A stretch of 12,199 nt of DNA from RGIG4140 sp045532865 (GCA_045532865.1 JAZSGT010000065.1:1-12199); one strand, 5' to 3'; numbered from the stretch's first letter, positions 1 through 6,430 are shown. The notes: generated by a model not told the origin, from the sequence alone. Numbers and translations are program-made.

Positions 1-750
1 TTTATCACTTGAATATAATATTGTATTCAACACCATATCGTATAAGTCATAAACCCTAGCTCTATTTGTTAAAAGATTCTCTTTCTTATGAGAATGCGAA
101 TCTTTTCTAACAACATATTTCCCTAATGATTGATCAATAAATTTAACTTCATAATTATTCACAACAGGATACAGCAATTGAAAATTTTGTCCTGCCCGAC
201 TTGCCACAATTTTTCTTTCTGATAATTTTTCCAAAAGACATCTGGAACGTATAATGTTGGAAACACTACCCCAAATATCAAGTTTTAATTGAAGTATATT
301 GTCAATAAAATTATTCATCGCAATTTTTTTATTATCAAACGTATTAACTATTTTTTCATTATTATTCTCATCCACTACATCAACAATATTAAAAGCTAAT
401 CCACAATCAGGATTTTCCTCCATAAAATTAACTTTTTTTTCAATATGATTTGGGTACAAAATATCATCTGAATCAGGACAAATCAAATAGTCACCAGTGA
501 AAATTTTCAACCCCTGATTAATTGCTTCTGCTTGCCCTTTATTTTCTTGTTTAATATAAATAACATTCCAACCTTTTGTTTGTAACTTTGGTTTATAGGA
601 CATAAAAATTTCTTCAGTATTATCTGTTGAGCCATCATTCACAAAAATAAATTCAACATTTTGATACGTTTGTTCAACAAGTGAATCTAAAAACCATTTT
701 AAATATTTTGAACCATTATAACATGGAGATATTAACGATACTTTTTTCAT
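1..750 (-). CDS. Family 2 glycosyltransferase, 3' end outside window
   Basis: The frame is open from an ATG at 750 to the window edge, giving 250 residues with no stop, so the C-terminus is missing. The N-terminal half is a GT-A domain of family GT2: it starts MKKVSLISPCYNGSKYLKWF, has the nucleotide-binding FVNDGSTDN segment near residues 37-45 and the metal-binding PDSDD motif near 92-96. Such enzymes transfer a sugar from a nucleotide-sugar donor on the cytoplasmic face of the membrane, here probably to a surface polysaccharide or lipid-linked glycan. The start is supported by AGAGGG about 6 nt upstream. It is the last visible gene of a four-gene minus-strand operon and a close paralogue of the gene just upstream (829-1785). 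The first 158 nt of the shared part are almost identical. Sugar specificity cannot be read from the sequence. Confidence 0.9.
   Translation of the reverse strand, partial: MKKVSLISPCYNGSKYLKWFLDSLVEQTYQNVEFIFVNDGSTDNTEEIFMSYKPKLQTKGWNVIYIKQENKGQAEAINQGLKIFTGDYLICPDSDDILYPNHIEKKVNFMEENPDCGLAFNIVDVVDENNNEKIVNTFDNKKIAMNNFIDNILQLKLDIWGSVSNIIRSRCLLEKLSERKIVASRAGQNFQLLYPVVNNYEVKFIDQSLGKYVVRKDSHSHKKENLLTNRARVYDLYDMVLNTILYSSDK
590..747. repeat. Near-identical 5' segment shared by tandem GT2 genes (copy 1)
   Basis: This 158-nt segment matches 1622-1779 at a fixed offset of 1032 nt, with a single mismatch (631 versus 1663) that is silent in both proteins (Gly codon). Outside it, identity falls quickly: about 3 mismatches in the adjoining 421-480 stretch, then many. 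Confidence 0.9.
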
Positions 751-828
751 TTATTCCCTCTTTTAATCTTTATACTGAGGCCTAATATCCTAATAATTTT
801 GTATTTTTTCCATAAGTTATTTTTCACT

Positions 829-1785
829 TTACTTTTCCTTAATTGTCAAAATAAGAATGCCTAAAAAATATACTGTTGTTTTGTTGTTTTTCTTTTTAAC
901 TTTAATAAAAGGGATTAAATTGAATAATTTAATTTTTTTAGTGTACGAAGCAACTTCAATAACACCATTTTTTAACAACTTTGAACCAAAACTCATAGAA
1001 GTTTTTGCAATATCAATTTTTTTATCTTCTTCAGAAATATTACTACGCAAAATTGTTGTAAGAACAAGATTGTAAAATTCATAATTCTTTTGTTTTTCCT
1101 GCTCATCAGTAACTTTTTTATGAGAAATTGAAGTCATTCTCACCACATATTTAGCTAATGATTTATCAATAAATTTGACTGGATAACATTTTGCAACAGG
1201 ATACAATAATTGAAAATTTTGTCCTAAACGACACAAATAAATTTCTCTTTGAGGATTACTGTGTATAAAAGAAGATGATCGAATTATATATGAAACAGGC
1301 GTCCAAATATTTAACTTAAATTGTAAAAGGTTATCCGCAAAATTTTCAAAAGTACACGTTGAATTATCTTTTTTCCCTATTATGTGATTTATATTACTTT
1401 CATTAACAATATCAACTATATTAAATGCCAACCCACAATTAGGATTTTGCTCCATAAAATTAACTTTTTCTTCAATATGATTTGGGTATAAAATATCATC
1501 AGAATCAGGACAAATCAAATAATCACCAGTAAAAATTTTTAACCCTTGGTTAATTGCACTACAAACCCCTCCGTTTTTTTGTTTTATATAAATAACTTCC
1601 CAACCTTTTTCTTCTAATTTAGGTTTATAGGACATAAAAATTTCTTCAGTATTATCTGTTGAACCATCATTCACAAAAATAAATTCAACATTTTGATACG
1701 TTTGTTCAACAAGTGAATCTAAAAACCATTTTAAATATTTTGAACCATTATAACATGGAGATATTAACGATACTTTTTTATTCAT
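829..1785 (-). CDS. Family 2 glycosyltransferase
   Basis: A 318-residue GT-A glycosyltransferase of family GT2. Residues 4-110 form the donor-binding core: SLISPCYNGS, FVNDGSTDN (Asp40) and the metal-binding DSDD at 94-97. The rest is the less conserved acceptor-side region found in capsule and LPS glycosyltransferases. There is no signal peptide or clear membrane segment, so it is expected to be cytoplasmic and peripheral to the membrane. The ATG at 1785 overlaps the upstream gene's stop by 4 nt (ATGA), which implies translational coupling. It is paralogous to the next gene downstream (1-750), so the pair looks like a tandem duplication, perhaps adding two related sugars in sequence. The residue after the start Met differs: Asn2 is an extra codon here. 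The acceptor and sugar are unknown. Confidence 0.92.
   Translation of the reverse strand: MNKKVSLISPCYNGSKYLKWFLDSLVEQTYQNVEFIFVNDGSTDNTEEIFMSYKPKLEEKGWEVIYIKQKNGGVCSAINQGLKIFTGDYLICPDSDDILYPNHIEEKVNFMEQNPNCGLAFNIVDIVNESNINHIIGKKDNSTCTFENFADNLLQFKLNIWTPVSYIIRSSSFIHSNPQREIYLCRLGQNFQLLYPVAKCYPVKFIDKSLAKYVVRMTSISHKKVTDEQEKQKNYEFYNLVLTTILRSNISEEDKKIDIAKTSMSFGSKLLKNGVIEVASYTKKIKLFNLIPFIKVKKKNNKTTVYFLGILILTIKEK
1622..1779. repeat. Near-identical 5' segment shared by tandem GT2 genes (copy 2)
   Basis: Partner of 590-747 in direct orientation, 1032 nt away, with one mismatch. The match stops within three codons of the start codon of each gene, so the start regions themselves differ by one codon. Confidence 0.9.
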
Positions 1786-2933
1786 CCCATTATCCTTTTT
1801 AAATTTTCAATTGTTTCTTTTTTCAATTCTTGTGCCAATTTTGAAAGCTCTTGTTGTTTTTGAAGATAATCTAGAGAATTCATCTCTATTGCTTGTTTCA
1901 TCCCTTCTTCTAAATCATCAACAACAAGAGCATTTGAATTATCAAATCCATAAAAAGGAGCAAATTTTGAGTGAATAACTGGGATTTTTGAAAAGGCATA
2001 AATTAATTGAGCTGACCCTGTTACCCCTGTTGTAATATATCTTTCGTGTTCAACACTATTAGGGTCTAATAAAGGCAAAAAGAAATCTGCTTTTTCAACA
2101 GCTTCAAACATCTTTGGAAAATCTAACCTTCCCAAAATTTCAATGTAAGGATGAATTTCAATTGGCAAATTTTCCACTGATCCAAATCCAACAACTAATA
2201 CTTTAAATTTCAAATTTTGTTGAGCCAAACTTTTAATAGAATCTATTAGAATTTGATGATTTTTTCGTACCGAATTAATAGCTCCAACAGTAATAAATGT
2301 TGTTATCTCATTTTTAGGAGTTATTTTCACATCACCAAACAAAATTGGACTTGCAAAAACACCCTGTGAAAAGTGACCTAATGTTAATAAACGATTTTTT
2401 TTAAGTAAATCTTCTTCATCAAATCGTTTTATGTCAATCAAATCATGTTCAACAACAAATAATGATGGATGCTTTCTAATTTCTTTAAAAAATGCAAAAA
2501 CACTTCCATATGTATTTTTTGAACGAACATAATAACCAGCTGAAGTCATCAAAAAAACGTGTTTATATTTAATTAATTGCTTCAACTTCAAGAAAAAACA
2601 CATCATTGCATAGTTTGAATTAAAAATTCTTATATTATCTAAATTTAATCGACAAAAGGGATTTTCTCGCAAAACATCTGGATTTACCAAAACATCTACT
2701 TGATACCCTAAATCTATAAAATATTTTACATACCCAGCAATAACTTCACCATGAGTTACATTTGTTTCTAGCAACAATATGGATTTATCTTTCTTCTCAG
2801 CTTTTTCAAACTTAAAAAAAGATAAAATATCCTTTAAATAAAAACTTGATACAATCTTTCGAAAAAAATGCCTTTTTTCTTTATTTCTAATGGGCATACT
2901 TAATACATTTGCAAGCAGATGTCTTATTTCCAT
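1782..2933 (-). CDS. GT-B fold glycosyltransferase (GT4/GT1-like)
   Basis: This 383-residue protein looks like a GT-B glycosyltransferase. An N-terminal basic stretch (IRNKEKRHFFRKI, residues 16-28) resembles the N-terminal basic motif of many polysaccharide glycosyltransferases. It is followed by a Rossmann-like domain with THGEVIAGYVKYF near 60-72. The second domain starts around residue 210 with FITVGAINSVRKNHQILIDSI, a typical GT4 linker motif, followed by VLVVGFGSVE and a late EHERYITTGVTGSAQLIYAFSK-type segment where the nucleotide-sugar phosphates are usually held. It likely acts in the same surface-glycan pathway as the two GT2 genes downstream. The start at 2933 has GAGGT nearby, lying over the end of the upstream gene. 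The gap to that gene is 3 nt, and the 3' end overlaps the next gene by 4 nt. Fold assignment is fairly sure; the substrate is unknown. Confidence 0.85.
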   Translation of the reverse strand: MEIRHLLANVLSMPIRNKEKRHFFRKIVSSFYLKDILSFFKFEKAEKKDKSILLLETNVTHGEVIAGYVKYFIDLGYQVDVLVNPDVLRENPFCRLNLDNIRIFNSNYAMMCFFLKLKQLIKYKHVFLMTSAGYYVRSKNTYGSVFAFFKEIRKHPSLFVVEHDLIDIKRFDEEDLLKKNRLLTLGHFSQGVFASPILFGDVKITPKNEITTFITVGAINSVRKNHQILIDSIKSLAQQNLKFKVLVVGFGSVENLPIEIHPYIEILGRLDFPKMFEAVEKADFFLPLLDPNSVEHERYITTGVTGSAQLIYAFSKIPVIHSKFAPFYGFDNSNALVVDDLEEGMKQAIEMNSLDYLQKQQELSKLAQELKKETIENLKRIMG

Positions 2934-2936
2934 TTT

Positions 2937-3515
2937 TTACCTCAACCCATTTTGACATTCAAAATTAAAAATTGTGCGAGAAGTTACACCAACAGTTTTG
3001 GCAATTTCTGTTTTTGAAATGCCTTTTGCTAGCGACTGAATGATATAATCTTTATAAACCTCACATAATGATGGCTTTTTGTTTTTTGACCCAATCAATC
3101 TGCCAACACGCTCCCCTTTTGCTCGTTTTTGTTGAATGCTTGATTTCATCATAAATAAACGCTGTTGTTTTTGTGCTGACAAGAAAATATCCATCCCCAT
3201 CAAAATCATGGGATAATCAATTGATGAAATTTTATACCCTTCATCAAGTGTAAGAATATCAACATTTTCTTGACTTAAATAGTGCATTAAATTTTTTATC
3301 TTTAAAACCGAATTGCCCAAACTCAACATGTTTTGAACAACAAACAAAGATTTCTTCTTTTCTTGATTTTTTAACTTTTCAATATCCAATTTTGAAATAT
3401 ACGAAACTTTCACATCATCAAAATTTTTTGCACACTTTTCCATAAGTGATTTTTTTTCCTCTTCACTCATGTTTTTTAAGCTTTTTTCAAAATAAATATT
3501 CATCTTTTTGTGCAT
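2937..3515 (-). CDS. Resolvase/invertase-like protein with degenerate catalytic site, probable regulator
   Basis: A 192-residue protein with the layout of a small serine recombinase. The C-terminal part is typical: RAKGERVGRLIGSKNKK (about 130-146) matches the extended arm that lies in the DNA minor groove, then comes a helix-turn-helix, GISKTEIAKTVGVTSRTIFNF (about 164-184). The middle, SLGNSVLKIKNLMHYLSQENVDIL, aligns with the family segment that normally begins RLGR, but both arginines are replaced (Ser and Asn). At the N-terminus, YFEKS stands where YxRVS is usual: Ser12 may match the catalytic serine, but its Arg neighbour is Glu. Strand exchange therefore seems unlikely, while DNA binding should persist. 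It is first in the operon with three glycosyltransferases and is flanked by recombinase-type sites, which suggests a repurposed transcription regulator. The start is uncertain: Met5 (3503) is possible, and neither start has a strong ribosome site. Confidence 0.8.
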   Translation of the reverse strand: MHKKMNIYFEKSLKNMSEEEKKSLMEKCAKNFDDVKVSYISKLDIEKLKNQEKKKSLFVVQNMLSLGNSVLKIKNLMHYLSQENVDILTLDEGYKISSIDYPMILMGMDIFLSAQKQQRLFMMKSSIQQKRAKGERVGRLIGSKNKKPSLCEVYKDYIIQSLAKGISKTEIAKTVGVTSRTIFNFECQNGLR

Positions 3516-3530
3516 TCATTTTTAAAAACG

Positions 3531-3556
3531 GCAAATTTAATGACCGTTAAATTTGC
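3531..3556. promoter_or_regulatory. 26-bp palindromic operator, crossover-site-like (site 1)
   Basis: A perfect 10-bp inverted repeat (3531-3540 and 3547-3556) around 6 nt. It can be read as two 12-bp half-sites, GCAAATTTAATG and, on the other strand, GCAAATTTAACG (11 of 12 equal), around a central AC. That is the size and layout of invertase crossover sites (26 bp, 2-nt core). It lies 16 nt before the resolvase-like start and touches the predicted -10, so a bound protein would block transcription. Confidence 0.75.
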
Positions 3557-3584
3557 TTATATCATACCTCTTTACACAATGCAA
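3556..3584 (-). promoter_or_regulatory. Predicted promoter of the glycosyltransferase operon
   Basis: On the minus strand, -35 TTGCAT (3579-3584), a 17-nt spacer and -10 TATAAG (3556-3561). The -10 matches the sigma-70 consensus in 5 of 6 positions; the -35 is weak (3 of 6), consistent with a regulated promoter. The start point would fall inside palindromic site 1. Confidence 0.5.
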
Positions 3585-3660
3585 GGTATTTCAAAAAAAA
3601 GATTTACAATTCATTAAATTAAAAAAACAAAGCTTGAGAAAAATATCAAATAAAAAACAG

Positions 3661-3685
3661 GTAAATTTAACGACCGTTTTTTTGC
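3661..3685. promoter_or_regulatory. Second crossover-like site (site 2), right half decayed
   Basis: The left half-site GTAAATTTAACG and the AC core match site 1 in the same orientation: 16 of the first 18 bases are equal. The right half is a T-run ending in GC and is one base shorter. The cores (3543-3544 and 3673-3674) are exactly 130 bp apart. It lies about 77 bp upstream of the -35, suitable for a looping partner. Confidence 0.6.
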
Positions 3686-3721
3686 ACATTTTAAAACATA
3701 GACAACCATTTGACAAACATA

Positions 3722-3757
3722 AAAAAAATCCTTCTTTGTTCAAAGAAAGATTTTTTT
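3722..3757 (-). terminator. Rho-independent terminator after the argS-prepilin operon
   Basis: A 17-bp stem (3722-3738 with 3741-3757) and a 2-nt AA turn on the minus strand; in practice the loop would open further. The one non-Watson-Crick position (3731 with 3748) becomes G-U in minus-strand RNA but C-A in plus-strand RNA, and the transcript ends in a U-run. Both point to use on the minus strand, 20 nt after the prepilin-like gene. It also insulates the glycosyltransferase promoter. Confidence 0.85.
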
Positions 3758-3776
3758 GTTTCGAATCTGCTAACTT

Positions 3777-4271
3777 TTATTGATTTTTTTCCATAGCTTT
3801 TTTATCAGCTTTTGAAATCACTTCTGCAACACCAGATGTAATTTCAACCGTCCCTTGCTGATAAGTTTTTTCATAAACAGATTTTATTTCAAATCCAAAT
3901 CTATTCAAAGCATCGAGACTTGCACACCCTGCTTCAACACTGCATTCAAGTGAACTTTTTGAAAACGTAATAACAGCCATTTTATAAGGTGTTGGAACTG
4001 CTATCCCATCTTCATTAGTTGTTGTTACTTGGACTGTTTCAATAGAATGAATACCTTTTGGTAAAACAAGACGTAACTCTCTATCTGACACATCTCGTTG
4101 TTTTGTTTTAGCTATTGTCAAAACTTTTGTGATTGTTTGCGCCAAATCTGTTTCCCACCAACGATCTTTTGCATAATCATATGTTACCAAACCTGTAACT
4201 GAAACAATTGCCAAAACCATCAAAACTCCCAACATTTCAACCATTGAACGACCTGATTGTTGTTTTTTCAT
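3777..4271 (-). CDS. Type IV prepilin-like protein, GRSMVEML class
   Basis: A 164-residue protein with a class III (prepilin) signal: a short charged leader MKKQQSG, then RSMVEMLGVLMVLAIVSVTGLV, one hydrophobic helix (residues 8-30). Gly7 is the cleavage position and Glu12 is the conserved Glu+5, but the usual Phe+1 is Arg. After cleavage by a prepilin peptidase it would stay in the inner membrane or join a pilus/pseudopilus with its helix in the core. The globular part (31-164) has two cysteines (110 and 116) that could form a small disulfide loop. The start has GGGGGAG about 6 nt upstream. It is last in the argS-lipoprotein-prepilin operon and is followed by a strong terminator. It is related to the protein at 6531-7007 only in its N-terminal part. 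Its role (pilus, pseudopilus or surface protein) cannot be fixed; no assembly genes are in the window. Confidence 0.85.
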   Translation of the reverse strand: MKKQQSGRSMVEMLGVLMVLAIVSVTGLVTYDYAKDRWWETDLAQTITKVLTIAKTKQRDVSDRELRLVLPKGIHSIETVQVTTTNEDGIAVPTPYKMAVITFSKSSLECSVEAGCASLDALNRFGFEIKSVYEKTYQQGTVEITSGVAEVISKADKKAMEKNQ

Positions 4272-4272
4272 C

Positions 4273-4292
4273 TTTACTCCCCCTATTTTTAC
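4273..4292. repeat. Duplicated stop-plus-ribosome-site leader (copy at prepilin gene)
   Basis: On the minus strand this reads as the lipoprotein's TAA stop, then AAATAGGGGGA and the prepilin start region. It matches 4417-4436 in 19 of 20 positions, 144 nt away. In both places the motif joins an upstream stop to a downstream start with the same GGGGG ribosome site. Confidence 0.8.
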
Positions 4293-4417
4293 TCTTCAAC
4301 TATATACGCGTGTGGATAAAACGAATCCTTTGGTGCTTGAGGCTTTGACCTTCTTCCACAAGAACAAAGCATCATTATTACAGCCACAATACAGCAAAAA
4401 ATCAAAATAGTACGCAT
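4289..4417 (-). CDS. Small lipoprotein, LptM-like
   Basis: A 42-residue gene: ATG at 4417 with GGGGGA ribosome site, TAA at 4289. The protein starts MRTILIFCCIVAVIMMLCSC, a lipoprotein signal peptide with lipobox LCSC and acylated Cys20. The mature part is 23 residues: CGRR, then KPQAPKDSFYP and HAYIVEE. This Cys-Gly start followed by a proline-rich tail resembles the tiny LptM (formerly YifL) lipoproteins, which assist maturation of the LPS transport complex LptDE in the outer membrane. The tail with tyrosine and proline looks like alphaproteobacterial members as I know them. It lies between argS (15-nt gap) and the prepilin gene (17-nt gap) on the same strand. The lipoprotein call is firm; the LptM identity is tentative. 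Confidence 0.75.
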   Translation of the reverse strand: MRTILIFCCIVAVIMMLCSCGRRSKPQAPKDSFYPHAYIVEE

Positions 4418-4436
4418 TTAATCCCCCTATTTTTAC
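4417..4436. repeat. Duplicated stop-plus-ribosome-site leader (copy at lipoprotein gene)
   Basis: Partner of 4273-4292 with one mismatch. On the minus strand it runs from the argS TAA stop through AAATAGGGGGA to the lipoprotein ATG. Confidence 0.8.
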
Positions 4437-6196
4437 ATTTTATCTGGTACTTTTAATCCCAAAACATCTGCCATTTTAAGCGCAACCGTTAATGCATATT
4501 TTGTCAATGCTAAACGAGATTTTTGAACACTTTCTTCAGCATCTTTAATTGGACAGTCGTGATAAAACAAGTTAAAATCTTGTGTCAATTTAAACAAATA
4601 ATCACAAACAACATGTGGTGCATTGTTGTCATAAGCCGTTTGAATACTGTCTGGCATTGCATATAAACGTAAAAGCAATTGTCTTTCAGCTGGGTGAGAA
4701 ATTGTTGGCACATCTGTTTCAGACAATGCCATTGTTTCACCAGATTTTTCAAGCAAAGACTTCATACGTACCATTGCATATAATAAATATGGCCCTGTTT
4801 TTCCCTCTGTGCTTGTGAGCTTATCTTCATCAAAAATGTAGTTTTTCATCCTCTCATTCATCAAGTCAGCAAACTTGAGTGCTGAAACACCAACTATTTT
4901 TGAAATTTCTTTCTTTTCTTCATCTGTCAAATCACGGCCCATTTCCCCACTATTCATCTTTTTAAGTGCAGCGTTAACGGATAAGTCAATCAACATACGA
5001 AGCGTCATCACACCACCATCTCTTGTTTTAAATGGTTTATTATCTTTACCATTAATTGTCCCAAAACCAAGGTGTTTAACACTTGTATTTTCAAGCAAGC
5101 CAATTTTTTCAGCAGCATTAAAAACTTGTTCAAAATGCAAAGCTTGGCGCGCATCAACCACATATAAAATCTCTTGAGCTCCAAATTCTTCAACACGCTC
5201 TTCAATTGTTGCCAAATCTGTGGCAGCATACATCACTGCACCATCTGAGTTCACTGCAATTAATGGAGGTAAATCATTGCCACTTTTTGACTTACCAACT
5301 TCAATAATTTCAGCACCTGCATCCTCAAAAAGAACCCCATCATTTCTTAATCTTTCTAACATAAGAAGCAAACGATTGTGAACATCTCTTTCCCCACGCC
5401 ACAACTCAAACGAAACACCCAACTCATCATACATTTGACGAATGGATCCAACAGACAGTTCAACAAATTTGTTCAAAAGAGCAAGAAGCCCTCTTTCTTT
5501 ATTTTGCAACCGGCGTGTAAAATCTTTTGCCTTTGCCAAATATAATGGATCTTGCTTTGATTTTTGAGATGCAATTGGATACATCACTTCCAAATCATGG
5601 CCTGTAAATGGTGCTTGAGATGGATACTCACCTTCGTATGCAGGGTCAAAATAAACACTTTCAGGCTCTCTTTCTGACAATTCTGCCATCAAAAGCCCCA
5701 TAGGCAAACCCCAGTCACCCAAGTGAACATCACCAATAACCTTATTCCCCACAAACTTATGCAAACGCTTAATCGATTCACCAATAATTGCTGGTCTTAA
5801 ATGTCCAACATGAAGTGCCTTTGCAATGTTTGGCCCCCCATAATCAAAAACAACCGTTTTGCTTGGGGCTTGATTTTCATATCCCGACTTTTCGGTTGAT
5901 AAAATTGAATAAGCAACCTCTGACAACGCTTTATTTGAAATTGTCATATTAATAAAACCTGGGCCATCAACACTCACTTTTTCAAAAAAGGAATCCTCTT
6001 TCAAAAAAGAGGCTATTTTTTCAGCCAAAGCACGTGGATTTTGCTTCATTTCTTTTGCAAGTGGCAATGCTCCATTTGATTGATAATCACTGATATCTGG
6101 TCGATCTGACAAACGCACAAGCAATGTTGCATTTTCAAACCCAGCATTTTCAAAAGCTGACTGCACCTTCTGTTTAACAAGTGATGTTAAATTCAT
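4433..6196 (-). CDS. argS: Arginine--tRNA ligase
   Basis: A class I aminoacyl-tRNA synthetase that charges tRNA-Arg with arginine in the cytoplasm. It has 587 residues, normal for the family (about 550-590). The N-terminal Arg-specific domain spans about 1-95 and contacts the tRNA D-loop. The catalytic Rossmann domain follows with DYGGPNIAKALHVGHLR (119-135; HIGH-type motif HVGH at 129-132) and HLGDWGLPMG (158-167). Near 385-400 the segment FKTRDGGVMTLRMLID replaces a standard KMSKS, as in many ArgRS enzymes. The C-terminal DALR anticodon-binding domain begins around 465 and ends ADVLGLKVPDKM. The ATG at 6196 has AAGGAAAA about 6 nt upstream. It leads an operon with a small lipoprotein and a prepilin-like gene. 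A promoter and inverted repeat lie just upstream. Confidence 0.98.
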   Translation of the reverse strand: MNLTSLVKQKVQSAFENAGFENATLLVRLSDRPDISDYQSNGALPLAKEMKQNPRALAEKIASFLKEDSFFEKVSVDGPGFINMTISNKALSEVAYSILSTEKSGYENQAPSKTVVFDYGGPNIAKALHVGHLRPAIIGESIKRLHKFVGNKVIGDVHLGDWGLPMGLLMAELSEREPESVYFDPAYEGEYPSQAPFTGHDLEVMYPIASQKSKQDPLYLAKAKDFTRRLQNKERGLLALLNKFVELSVGSIRQMYDELGVSFELWRGERDVHNRLLLMLERLRNDGVLFEDAGAEIIEVGKSKSGNDLPPLIAVNSDGAVMYAATDLATIEERVEEFGAQEILYVVDARQALHFEQVFNAAEKIGLLENTSVKHLGFGTINGKDNKPFKTRDGGVMTLRMLIDLSVNAALKKMNSGEMGRDLTDEEKKEISKIVGVSALKFADLMNERMKNYIFDEDKLTSTEGKTGPYLLYAMVRMKSLLEKSGETMALSETDVPTISHPAERQLLLRLYAMPDSIQTAYDNNAPHVVCDYLFKLTQDFNLFYHDCPIKDAEESVQKSRLALTKYALTVALKMADVLGLKVPDKM

Positions 6197-6209
6197 TTTA
6201 TTTTTCCTT

Positions 6210-6243
6210 TATACTTTGAATATTAAATTTTCTTCAAAGTATA
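6210..6243. promoter_or_regulatory. Perfect 11-bp inverted repeat over the argS -10
   Basis: TATACTTTGAA (6210-6220) and TTCAAAGTATA (6233-6243) are exact reverse complements separated by 12 nt. The right arm contains the predicted argS -10, and the left arm lies after the expected start point. Because the arms straddle the start point, the pair is better read as a DNA operator than as an RNA hairpin. No regulator can be named. Confidence 0.5.
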
Positions 6244-6266
6244 CTAAATCTTTTCAAAAAGTGCAA
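6238..6266 (-). promoter_or_regulatory. Predicted argS promoter
   Basis: On the minus strand, -35 TTGCAC (6261-6266), 17-nt spacer, -10 TATACT (6238-6243, 5 of 6 consensus positions). The expected start is near 6231, giving a leader of about 35 nt before the argS ATG. Confidence 0.55.
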
Positions 6267-6299
6267 GATTATTTTAAATAAATCAATTTATTGGAAAAT

Positions 6300-6316
6300 A
6301 AAAAAAAGTGGAAGGA
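6300..6316 (-). terminator. Terminator of the SRP RNA
   Basis: The closing stem of the SRP RNA (GGAAGGA with UCCUUCC) is followed on the minus strand by a short AC and eight Us (6300-6307), so the RNA's own terminal helix acts as the terminator stem. Confidence 0.7.
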
Positions 6317-6396
6317 GAACGACCCGATAGATTAAAAATGGGCTGCTTTCTTCCGAACCTGACCCGCTGTTTTTAGCTTTCGTCCGTTTCCTTCCT
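6308..6396 (-). ncRNA. ffs: Signal recognition particle RNA, small bacterial (4.5S) type
   Basis: The minus strand carries the SRP domain IV signature between 6364 and 6341: GGUCAGG, then UUC-GGAA-GAA with the GGAA tetraloop, then AGCAGCC. This is the Ffh-binding hairpin, differing from the E. coli form (GUCC-GGAA-GGAAGC) by changes that keep pairing. The ends pair (GGAAGGA near 6396-6389 with UCCUUCC near 6316-6310), and inner AACG/CGUU and AAAAA/UUUUU helices support one long hairpin of about 89 nt. With Ffh it forms the particle that targets inner-membrane proteins to FtsY and the translocon. It fills most of the gap between argS and the prepilin gene. Ends are approximate by a few bases. 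Confidence 0.92.
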
Positions 6397-6401
6397 TATT
6401 T

Positions 6402-6430
6402 ATAATATAAGTTCTTCAGATTATTTTCAA
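6402..6430 (-). promoter_or_regulatory. Promoter of the SRP RNA gene
   Basis: On the minus strand, -35 TTGAAA (6425-6430), 17-nt spacer, -10 TATTAT (6402-6407). The expected start, 6-7 nt downstream, coincides with the 5' end of the RNA's terminal stem, which supports both calls. Confidence 0.7.

Noticed and set aside
751..828. Possible terminator or promoter between the two GT2 genes
   Set aside because: No stable inverted repeat and no hexamer pair with good spacing; only the ribosome site of the downstream gene is clear.
857..1075. Plus-strand open frame opposite the GT2 gene, rich in Phe, Leu and Ile
   Set aside because: It is the antisense of a lysine/asparagine-rich C-terminus, so its membrane-like look is a by-product of base composition.
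3553..3783. Plus-strand open frame of 76 codons in the gap beside the resolvase-like gene
   Set aside because: It has no ribosome site, is made of A/T-rich low-complexity codons, and runs through the two palindromic sites and the terminator.
4615..5229. Several open frames of 67-100 codons within argS on either strand
   Set aside because: They lie wholly inside a well-conserved argS and have no start signals of their own.
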